A model generated the notes under the pieces. The model saw nothing but the letters and a program-made list of their open reading frames with translations. It ran no database searches and had not been told where the DNA came from. DNA of 10,308 nt, taken from positions 6,314 to 16,621 of the forward strand of contig NZ_DBDF01000209.1 of assembly GCF_002293435.1 (NCBI RefSeq), read 5' to 3'. Numbering within the stretch: the stretch's first letter is position 1; each line of letters begins with the position of its first letter. Of this stretch, positions 1-5,526 are shown one piece after another. Position numbers and translations under genes: made by a program. The stretch is from Bacteroides sp. UBA939 (GTDB lineage Bacteria; Bacteroidota; Bacteroidia; Bacteroidales; Bacteroidaceae).

Positions 1-26
1 AGATTCCGTTTCGCTATATTATCTTC

Positions 27-61
27 ATAGTATAAACTAATTATGAACAGCTACTTATCAT
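27..61. repeat. Direct repeat, left copy
   Basis: The first 18 bases (ATAGTATAAACTAATTAT, 27-44) recur exactly at 1438-1455, and similarity continues with scattered mismatches for about 17 more bases (both copies keep TACTTA and nearby matches). The left copy lies upstream of the promoter of the first gene; the right copy begins in that gene's stop codon region. In this copy the TAG at 28-30 also ends an open frame running from base 1, so both copies may start at a stop codon. The origin of the repeat is unknown. Confidence 0.75.
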
Positions 62-102
62 TTATACAACAAACCAATTCTCATTCAACTACTTGTTCAA
101 TA

Positions 103-134
103 TTTGTTTCGTCTTGTTTTTCTCTGTAAGTTTG
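103..134 (+). promoter_or_regulatory. Bacteroides-type promoter for the 176-1441 gene
   Basis: A TTTG -33 box at 103-106 is followed by a 20-base spacer and a perfect TAnnTTTG -7 box (TAAGTTTG, 127-134). This matches the known primary sigma-factor consensus of Bacteroides. Transcription would begin near 141, leaving a leader of about 35 bases before the ATG at 176. The leader is A-rich with no Shine-Dalgarno sequence, as is normal in this group. Confidence 0.75.
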
Positions 135-175
135 TGTCCTTATTCAAAGATAAAGAACAGTATTAAAGATAATGT

Positions 176-1441
176 ATGAAACTCTACGTGTTCAATCCTG
201 ATACGGACATGGCGCTTGGCAACAATAAAGAGAATTATATGCCTCCCGCCTCCGCCCGTCAAATGTCTCAGGATATTGCTTTGTTACCTATATGGTATGC
301 TCCTCCCGGCAGTGCTGTACTTGCCCCGTCGGCTTATAATGCCGCCTATTTGCAGGAGATGAAGCGTATGTTTCCTATCTCCGCGCAACTGGTAACCGAA
401 CCGGAGCTGCCCGATTATGCCGAATGCCAGGTGATGCCGTGGGGATGGAACCCGGCTTTCCGCAAGCGTATGCTGAAAGGAGGAATTGCCGAGCACAGGC
501 TTCCTGCGTTGGACGAACTTGCCGGATACCGCATGATGGCTTCGCGCATTCATACGATATCTCTTTGCCGTATTCTTGACTTTGGTGAAGCTTCGCGCTA
601 TACCTGTGGAGAACATCGTGTGATAGAAGGAGACGGGAAAGGAGAGTTTGCTGACGCTCTGACCGGAGATTTAACCCACATTGCGGTAGGAAATAGAGAG
701 AACGCTCCGGCAAGGAACTTAAAAGACGCTCTGGCCGGAGGCTTAACGAACGGTTACGTGTTCAAGTCTGTGTGGTCGGGCAGCGGCAAGGGATTGCGTT
801 GGTGCCGTCAAGGGCTGACAAAGCCGGCTGCCGATTGGTGTAACCGCCAGTTGAGTGAGTATGGGGCGGTTATTGTGGAACCTATATATAATAAGGTGGG
901 AGATTTTGCGATGGAGTTTTATTCCGACGGTCAGGGTAAAGTACTCTTTATCGGCTACTCGCGGTTCACTACCGATGAGAACGGCGCTTATCGGGGCAAT
1001 CTTATGGTTTCGGATACGGAAGTGGAGCGGTGGCTTGGGCAGTATGTTCCCCGGGAAGCAATTGTGTGTATACGCGAGCGCCTGCTGACGGGGCTTGAAG
1101 GGATATACGGTAAGTGCTATACAGGTACTTTAGGCATAGATATGATGGTCTGCCTGCAAGAGGACGGAGCATCTTACGCCATTCATCCGCATGTAGAAAT
1201 CAACGTACGCATGACGATGGGGATTGTTGCACATCAGTTTTATAAGAACTTCGCCGCTCCCGGCAGTGAGGGAGTTTTCTCTGTCGACTACTATCCTTCC
1301 AATGATATCCTGCGGTTGCAACACGAGAGGGATGAACATGATTATCCTTTGGTAGTGGAAAAGGGCAGAATTGTTTCCGGCTATTTACCGTTGACGCCTG
1401 TTACTCCGAAGAGCTGTTACAGGGTTTATGTGCGCTTATAG
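176..1441 (+). CDS. ATP-grasp-like protein of unknown function
   Basis: A 421-residue protein without signal peptide or membrane segments, so probably cytosolic. I do not recognise a named gene. The second half resembles an ATP-grasp fold: a lysine and glycine-rich loop (K197, then SGSGKG at 201-206), a VEP motif ending a strand at 234-236 followed by a second conserved-looking strand (DFAMEF, 243-248), an acidic GID at 320-322 and a final EINVR motif (341-345) whose E, N and R would be the metal and phosphate ligands. The N-terminus (FNPDTDMALG) is also motif-like. The family typically joins a carboxylate to an amine or thiol using ATP; the substrate here cannot be told. Residues about 140-192 are low in complexity and hold an in-frame repeat. 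The start at 176 is supported by a good promoter; an ATG at 172 is out of frame. It seems monocistronic and converges on the next gene. Confidence 0.8.
   Translation: MKLYVFNPDTDMALGNNKENYMPPASARQMSQDIALLPIWYAPPGSAVLAPSAYNAAYLQEMKRMFPISAQLVTEPELPDYAECQVMPWGWNPAFRKRMLKGGIAEHRLPALDELAGYRMMASRIHTISLCRILDFGEASRYTCGEHRVIEGDGKGEFADALTGDLTHIAVGNRENAPARNLKDALAGGLTNGYVFKSVWSGSGKGLRWCRQGLTKPAADWCNRQLSEYGAVIVEPIYNKVGDFAMEFYSDGQGKVLFIGYSRFTTDENGAYRGNLMVSDTEVERWLGQYVPREAIVCIRERLLTGLEGIYGKCYTGTLGIDMMVCLQEDGASYAIHPHVEINVRMTMGIVAHQFYKNFAAPGSEGVFSVDYYPSNDILRLQHERDEHDYPLVVEKGRIVSGYLPLTPVTPKSCYRVYVRL
653..747 (+). repeat. In-frame 23-nt repeat within the ATP-grasp-like gene
   Basis: Two 23-base copies at 653-675 and 725-747 match at 20 positions and lie exactly 72 bases (24 codons) apart. 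They encode DALTGDLT and DALAGGLT. The surrounding stretch is rich in small and charged residues, lies just before the predicted nucleotide-binding loop and looks like a linker that grew by duplication. Confidence 0.7.
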
Positions 1442-1472
1442 TATAAACTAATTATAATCATTTACTTAGCAA
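1438..1472. repeat. Direct repeat, right copy
   Basis: This is the second copy of the repeat at 27-61. The exact 18-base core is 1438-1455 and overlaps the TAG stop (1439-1441) of the preceding gene. The rest lies in the 58-base gap between two convergent genes. Confidence 0.75.
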
Positions 1473-1499
1473 TCAATTATTCGTTGTTGTTCTCGTGCA

Positions 1500-3002
1500 T
1501 TATAATTCAAAATTGCGAAGCTCCGCTTCGCTGCACGCTTCGCTTTCATTCCCGCAACGGTCTACGGCTGTGACGGCGAAGTATTTCTTTGTGTTCCAGG
1601 GGAGAATAGGAGCGTAGATATGCTCAGTTCCCTGTACCCGCTGAGCAATGATGTTCTCCGGATTGGAGGTATCTACCGGATAAGCGTTCGAGCCATAAAC
1701 AACATAAGTCGGCGCATTGCGCGTATCATTATCCGTAGCCGGCGTCCAACTTAGATGTATATACCCTCCGGTTTGCGGAGCAACGGTTAGCCGCCCGGGC
1801 GCTGCCGGCGGTAGGTTATCTATCCACGGCATGGCGGGTTGCAGGGCGGGAGCGATATAGAACCTCCCTTCCAGGACATCGTAAACACCTTGCGTATTAT
1901 CCATCAGGTACTTTGTACGAAAGTGGGCCTCACCTGCCAGCCGGTGAGCACGGATAAAGTACATTTGGCGTTCTATTTCATCCAGCGTCCAGTCCCCTTC
2001 ACTGGGGTCGAGGAAATAGATGCCCAGCCCCGGAACCACCTGCCGTCCGTTGCTTTGTTCCTGCCAGTCGAGCACGAAAGGATAGAAATGATTGCCGCGG
2101 AAATAAACCATAGGATATATCTGGTCTTGTATGCCTTCGCCCAGCCAGCCCTGCACATCTTGATATACCGTATGGAAAGCGTTCCAGCCGCGCGAAGAGT
2201 ATCGGGAAGTGTCACGGTACTTGCCTATGGGGGAAGTACTGACTTTTACCCAAGGCTTCAGAAGCTTCACCTTATTATATATATAACGGATGATTTCCGT
2301 GATGTTATCTCTCCGCCATTGGGCAAGGTTGCGCCCGTTGGCATATTTACGGAAATCATAAGTATCGGGGAAGCGGAGAGCGTTTTCGGGATAGCGCAGG
2401 TAGTCGAAGTGAACACCGTCCACATCATAGTTCTCTATAATTTCGCGAACGAGACTCATCAGATACTCCTTTGTTTGCGGATGCCCGGGATTGAGGAAGT
2501 ACTCCTGCTTGTAAGGCACGCAGATGGCGGATTTACGTTTGGTAACGGAGGTCTTACCCAGGGAAGCCACATGCTTCCGGTTGCCCAATGGGATGGATAC
2601 CATCCATGCATGACATTCCATACCTCGTTTATGGCATTCTTCTATGGCGAAAGCCAACGGGTCGTACCCCGGGTCGCCGCCAGTCTTTCCCGTGAGGATG
2701 GAGTTGAACGGTTCTATCTTTGAGCGGTAGAACACATCACCGCGTGTACGCGCCTGAAATAATACGGTATTGAAGTTGGCGGCTTTCAGGCGGTCTAATA
2801 TTTCAATAAGTTCTGCTTTTTGCTTTCTGACGCCTTCGCGAGTGGTGGCTTGTGAACGGGGCCAGTCCAGACCGTAAAGGGTAGTAAGCCAGGCTGCACG
2901 TACTTCATGCTTAGGCAAATGAGCGGTTGGTTCACCGGCAGACTGCGCGGCAAGCGGCAAGAGGAAAGTTGTAAATAGTAGGATAAGAAATAACTGTTTC
3001 AT
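1500..3002 (-). CDS. Secreted GHL10-family glycoside hydrolase-like protein with Fn3-like C-terminus
   Basis: A 500-residue protein with an N-terminal signal peptide (hydrophobic residues 4-19, likely cut near AAQ at 18-20; no lipobox cysteine), so periplasmic or surface-exposed. Residues about 31-390 match the glycosyl-hydrolase-like 10 family (GHL10, formerly DUF187), a TIM-barrel: VRAAW at 34-38, the strand NTVLFQAR at 78-85, IEECHKRGME at 120-129, and the acidic motif DVDGVHFDYLRYP (193-205), whose aspartates are probable active-site residues. Residues about 397-495 look like a fibronectin type III domain. E. coli DigH (YddW), of this family, cuts peptidoglycan strands stripped of peptides; Bacillus YngK is another relative. 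Whether this protein has that substrate is inference. It is divergent from cstA and convergent with the upstream gene. The last 16 codons contain a GC-rich hairpin repeat. A second GHL10 gene lies at 8551-10056. Confidence 0.9.
   Translation of the reverse strand: MKQLFLILLFTTFLLPLAAQSAGEPTAHLPKHEVRAAWLTTLYGLDWPRSQATTREGVRKQKAELIEILDRLKAANFNTVLFQARTRGDVFYRSKIEPFNSILTGKTGGDPGYDPLAFAIEECHKRGMECHAWMVSIPLGNRKHVASLGKTSVTKRKSAICVPYKQEYFLNPGHPQTKEYLMSLVREIIENYDVDGVHFDYLRYPENALRFPDTYDFRKYANGRNLAQWRRDNITEIIRYIYNKVKLLKPWVKVSTSPIGKYRDTSRYSSRGWNAFHTVYQDVQGWLGEGIQDQIYPMVYFRGNHFYPFVLDWQEQSNGRQVVPGLGIYFLDPSEGDWTLDEIERQMYFIRAHRLAGEAHFRTKYLMDNTQGVYDVLEGRFYIAPALQPAMPWIDNLPPAAPGRLTVAPQTGGYIHLSWTPATDNDTRNAPTYVVYGSNAYPVDTSNPENIIAQRVQGTEHIYAPILPWNTKKYFAVTAVDRCGNESEACSEAELRNFEL
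1515..1531 (-). terminator. GC-rich hairpin in the 3' end of the GHL10 gene
   Basis: GCGAAGC and GCTTCGC form 7-bp perfect arms around a 3-base loop. Read on the minus strand the hairpin is followed by CAATTTTGAATTATAA, a modest T-rich stretch that includes the stop codon. A further GCTTCGC lies at 1537-1543. It could be a terminator lying within coding sequence, though the T-tract is weak. Confidence 0.4.
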
Positions 3003-3047
3003 GTTATGATGACTTTATCTTCCGCTTCTTTTTCTGTTATTTTGTGG

Positions 3048-3055
3048 CGAAGATA
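3048..3055 (-). promoter_or_regulatory. Candidate -7 box for the 1500-3002 gene
   Basis: The minus strand reads TATCTTCG, matching seven of the eight positions of TAnnTTTG. It would place the start of transcription near 3041, about 38 bases before the ATG. No convincing -33 TTTG is visible at the right distance, so this is tentative. Confidence 0.3.
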
Positions 3056-3073
3056 AGTAAAACACTTGAGAAA

Positions 3074-3106
3074 GTTGTGTAGTTTCCATAGAAACTATTA
3101 CATTTG
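3074..3106 (+). promoter_or_regulatory. Promoter of cstA
   Basis: The -7 box TACATTTG (3099-3106) matches TAnnTTTG perfectly, and GTTG at 3074-3077 is an acceptable -33 box with a 21-base spacer. The leader would be only about 24 bases before the ATG at 3137. Confidence 0.65.
3080..3097. promoter_or_regulatory. Palindrome in the cstA promoter spacer, possible operator
   Basis: TAGTTTC (3080-3086) and GAAACTA (3091-3097) are perfect 7-base inverted arms separated by CATA. They fill almost the whole spacer between the -33 and -7 boxes, where a bound protein would directly affect the polymerase. No regulator can be named from the sequence. Confidence 0.5.
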
Positions 3107-3136
3107 TGTCGATTAAAACGCACAAATTAACGCCTC

Positions 3137-4567
3137 ATGATAACATTTACACTTTGCTTGTTGGCATTGATAACGGGTTATTTTGTTTACGGACGTTTTA
3201 TTGAACGGATTTTCAGTCCGGACAACCGCAAGACACCTGCTCTTATCAAGCCCGATGGAGTAGACTATATTCCTTTGCCTACTTGGAAGATTTTCATGAT
3301 ACAGTTTTTGAATATTGCCGGACTGGGACCTATCTTCGGCGCTATCATGGGAGCCAAATTCGGAGCTGCGTCCTACCTGTGGATTGTGCTCGGCAGTATC
3401 TTTGCCGGCGCCGTGCACGATTATCTGGCGGGAATGCTCTCCCTTCGCAATGGAGGTGAAAGTCTGCCGGAGATTATCGGCCGCTACTTGGGCTTGACTA
3501 CGAAGCAAGTGATGCGTGGCTTTACCGTGTTGCTGATGATACTGGTGGGAGCCGTTTTCGTTGCCGGCCCTGCCGGCCTGCTGGCAAAGCTGACGCCTGC
3601 CTATATGGACGTTACTTTCTGGATTGTCGTAGTGTTTATCTATTATATTCTTGCCACCTTGTTGCCTGTCGATAAGATTATCGGCAAGGTATATCCGCTG
3701 TTTGCCATTGCGCTGCTGTTTATGGCTGTGGGCATATTGGTGATGCTCTATGTGAAACACCCGGCTCTGCCCGAATTCTGGGACGGATTACAGAACACGC
3801 ACCCCAATGCTGTTGCTCTTCCTATCTTTCCTATCATGTTCGTCAGCATTGCCTGTGGGGCTATCAGTGGTTTTCATGCCACGCAAAGTCCGCTGATGGC
3901 ACGTTGTATGACGAGTGAACGTCATGGTCGTCCTGTATTTTATGGCGCTATGATTATCGAAGGTATCGTTGCCCTGATATGGGCTGCCGCCGCTACTTAT
4001 TTCTTTCATGAAAACGGAATGGGTGAAAATAACGCCGCCGTAGTGGTAGATGCGATTACGAAGAACTGGCTCGGTACCGTAGGCGGTGTGCTTGCCATAC
4101 TGGGGGTGATTGCTGCGCCCATCACCAGTGGCGACACAGCTTTCCGTTCCGCCCGCCTTATTGTAGCCGACTTTCTGGGTATGGAACAAAAAACGATGCG
4201 CCGTCGCTTATATATATGTATTCCGATGTTTCTCGCCGCCATCGGCCTGTTGCTTTACAGCCTGCGCGACAAAGAAGGCTTCGACATGATTTGGCGTTAC
4301 TTTGCATGGACTAATCAGACATTATCCGTCTTTACGCTCTGGGCAATAACCGTTTATCTGGTGCGTGAGAAAAAAGGACATTATTTCTATGTGACTTATC
4401 TCCCGGCTATATTCATGACGGCTGTTTGTACAACATACATCTGTATAGCTCCCGAAGGTTTTGGGGTGGAGGCAGGGTTGGCTTCCACAGTTGCTGTTCT
4501 CTCTGCTTCGATGGCTGTGATCTGGTTCAATATTTGGTATTTCAAGACAATTAAAAAACTTAGGTAA
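3137..4567 (+). CDS. cstA: CstA-family carbon starvation transporter, short form
   Basis: A 476-residue polytopic inner-membrane protein of the CstA family, rich in hydrophobic helices from residue 2 to the C-terminus. Family-like blocks are FLNIAGLGPIFGAIMGAKFG (57-76), GAVHDYLAGMLSLRNGGE (91-108), SGFHATQSPLMARCM (244-258), TSGDTAFRSARL (330-341) and WTNQTLSVFTLWA (391-403). E. coli CstA, about 700 residues, is induced on carbon starvation and has been linked to peptide and pyruvate uptake; the short form seen here is common in anaerobes and its substrate is not settled. It is therefore probably a pyruvate, peptide or similar nutrient importer. The start at 3137 follows a good promoter closely. 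Its stop overlaps the start of the next gene by one base (TAATG), implying translational coupling. It is divergent from a secreted GHL10 gene with a 134-base shared regulatory region. Confidence 0.92.
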   Translation: MITFTLCLLALITGYFVYGRFIERIFSPDNRKTPALIKPDGVDYIPLPTWKIFMIQFLNIAGLGPIFGAIMGAKFGAASYLWIVLGSIFAGAVHDYLAGMLSLRNGGESLPEIIGRYLGLTTKQVMRGFTVLLMILVGAVFVAGPAGLLAKLTPAYMDVTFWIVVVFIYYILATLLPVDKIIGKVYPLFAIALLFMAVGILVMLYVKHPALPEFWDGLQNTHPNAVALPIFPIMFVSIACGAISGFHATQSPLMARCMTSERHGRPVFYGAMIIEGIVALIWAAAATYFFHENGMGENNAAVVVDAITKNWLGTVGGVLAILGVIAAPITSGDTAFRSARLIVADFLGMEQKTMRRRLYICIPMFLAAIGLLLYSLRDKEGFDMIWRYFAWTNQTLSVFTLWAITVYLVREKKGHYFYVTYLPAIFMTAVCTTYICIAPEGFGVEAGLASTVAVLSASMAVIWFNIWYFKTIKKLR

Positions 4568-4800
4568 TGAAGAAAATCAAGAAATCTACAAGCATCACGC
4601 TTGCCCTGCTCATTTATGTGAGTGCCACGGCTGCCTACTTCCTGCCGCGTAATACGGTTATCAGCGATACTGAAAAGTACATCACGGTTGCGGCGGCGTA
4701 TGTTATAGTGTTCGTCCTTTGGCTGGTGTTGCGTAAAAAGGAGGAATTGCAACGTCGTCGCCGTGAAGAGGAAGGGAAGTATAATAATTCCAAGAACTAA
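4567..4800 (+). CDS. Small two-helix membrane protein, coupled to cstA
   Basis: A 77-residue protein that I do not recognise. It has a basic N-terminus (MKKIKK), two predicted membrane helices (about residues 8-26 and 38-55) joined by a short polar loop, and a strongly charged tail (KKEELQRRRREEEGK, 57-71) likely to be helical and cytosolic. Its ATG overlaps the cstA stop by one base, so it is almost certainly made with CstA and may be an accessory subunit or stabiliser. In E. coli, cstA is also followed by a small gene (ybdD), but this protein does not obviously resemble YbdD. The coding assignment rests on the coupling, the helix pattern and the absence of competing frames. Confidence 0.8.
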   Translation: MKKIKKSTSITLALLIYVSATAAYFLPRNTVISDTEKYITVAAAYVIVFVLWLVLRKKEELQRRRREEEGKYNNSKN

Positions 4801-4828
4801 TAACTCTTTAACCCCTGATTCGCATAAG

Positions 4829-4858
4829 TAACAATAGATTTTATTAACAATAGATTTT
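4829..4858. repeat. Tandem 14-nt repeat upstream of the OMP gene
   Basis: TAACAATAGATTTT occurs at 4829-4842 and again at 4845-4858, a 16-base period. The second copy continues as TAGATTTTG, one base longer than a -7 box, so a promoter here is possible but not clear. Confidence 0.8.
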
Positions 4859-4884
4859 GCATACGCACGTGTGTGTACGTATGT
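4858..4884. other. 27-nt alternating pyrimidine-purine tract with imperfect palindrome
   Basis: Every step from 4858 to 4884 alternates pyrimidine and purine, with runs of CACGTGTGTGTACGTATG type. Such tracts can adopt Z-DNA under negative supercoiling. The central 24 bases (4860-4883) are also a near-palindrome with CATACG and CGTATG ends. The tract lies about 34 bases before the OMP start codon. Confidence 0.7.
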
Positions 4885-4917
4885 TGTAGTACAAAAATTA
4901 ATCTTATATTGATCCTA

Positions 4918-5403
4918 ATGAAAAAGTTAGTATTACTTGTTTGTTTGCTTGTGGCTACAGTAGCTGCACAAGCACAGTTTGAAAAAGGAAAATGGATTTT
5001 GAATCCTTCTATCTCAGGTTTAGGTTTGTCGCACAGTACGGAAACGGATAAAACTTCTTTCGGCGTTGAAGCCAAAGGAGGAGCATTCTTGTTGAATAAT
5101 GTGGCATTGCTGCTACATGCGGGCGCTTCCTGGAATGATAACGGTTCGGATACGGATCTTTATACTCTTGGCTTAGGTGGTCGTTACTATTTCAGTAAAG
5201 TTGGTATATATCTGGGCGCTGATGTTAAAGTGAACCGTTGGGAAGAGACAGAAGGCAATAAAACCAGAGTTTCATTTGGATCGGAAGCAGGCTATGCTTT
5301 CTTCCTGTCGAAGACAGTTACACTTGAACCGGCTGTTTACTGGGACGTAAACAAGGACTATTCGGAGTTTGGTTTTAAGGTAGGTTTCGGTCTCTACTTC
5401 TAA
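4918..5403 (+). CDS. Small outer-membrane beta-barrel protein
   Basis: A 161-residue protein with a signal peptide (MKKLVLLVCLLVATVAAQA, probable cleavage after A19). The mature part of about 142 residues alternates polar and hydrophobic residues in strands such as YTLGLGGRYYF (82-92), VGIYLGADVKV (95-105) and TLEPAVYWDV (135-144), and ends in GFKVGFGLYF with a terminal phenylalanine, the usual signal for the BAM complex. The size suits an eight-stranded barrel of the OmpW/OmpA-like superfamily. Such proteins may be structural or small-solute pores; no specific role can be assigned. The start at 4918 is preferred over a GTG at 4873 because it begins directly with the signal peptide and the earlier start lies in the alternating tract. 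The gene stands alone and converges on uvrA across a repeat-rich gap. Confidence 0.88.
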   Translation: MKKLVLLVCLLVATVAAQAQFEKGKWILNPSISGLGLSHSTETDKTSFGVEAKGGAFLLNNVALLLHAGASWNDNGSDTDLYTLGLGGRYYFSKVGIYLGADVKVNRWEETEGNKTRVSFGSEAGYAFFLSKTVTLEPAVYWDVNKDYSEFGFKVGFGLYF

Positions 5404-5430
5404 GTAAAAAAGCCGATTTAGTTGCTGTTA

Positions 5431-5474
5431 GAAATCACTTAGTAATAGTTGACCAACTATTACTAAGTGATTTC
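5431..5474. terminator. 21-bp perfect inverted repeat between convergent genes
   Basis: Bases 5431-5451 and 5454-5474 are exact reverse complements with two bases between them. The structure would form a long hairpin in RNA from either strand (20 bp with a 4-base loop) or a cruciform in DNA. It lies 28 bases after the OMP stop and 53 bases after the uvrA stop, so a shared bidirectional terminator is plausible, but there is no T-tract of classical length on either side. Confidence 0.65.
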
Positions 5475-5521
5475 ACCAACTACTACATAGTAATTTGCTG
5501 GCTACTATTAAGTAGTTTCGC
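5453..5521. repeat. Three degenerate ~23-nt tandem units
   Basis: Units at 5453-5475, 5476-5498 and 5499-5521 share a pattern like CCAACTAnTAC, then TAGT, then TTT. The first two match at about 17 of 23 positions; the third aligns less well and needs a one-base gap. The first unit is also the right arm of the perfect inverted repeat at 5431-5474, so the whole gap from 5431 to 5521 consists of one repeated motif in both orientations. Confidence 0.6.
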
Positions 5522-5526
5522 AATCA

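Noticed and set aside
1..30. Possible C-terminal end of an upstream + strand gene (RFRFAILSS then TAG)
   Set aside because: Nine codons are too few to establish coding; mentioned only because the stop falls at the same place in the direct repeat as the next gene's stop.
1839..2723. Open frame of 294 residues on the + strand
   Set aside because: It lies wholly antisense inside the well-supported GHL10 gene, has no family features and is explained by codon bias of the real gene.
3113..3760. Open frame of 215 residues on the - strand
   Set aside because: It is antisense to cstA, very rich in His and Gln, and has no plausible domain or promoter.
4738..4744. AAGGAGG Shine-Dalgarno-like sequence
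   Set aside because: It encodes Lys-Lys-Glu-Glu codons within the 77-residue gene, no start codon of a real gene follows, and Bacteroides rarely use such sites.
4873..4917. GTG start extending the OMP gene by 15 codons
   Set aside because: The extension would put a non-signal sequence before a clear signal peptide and lies partly in the alternating tract.
5431..5521. CRISPR array
   Set aside because: The units are contiguous without spacers, degenerate and only three or four in number, and no cas genes are present.
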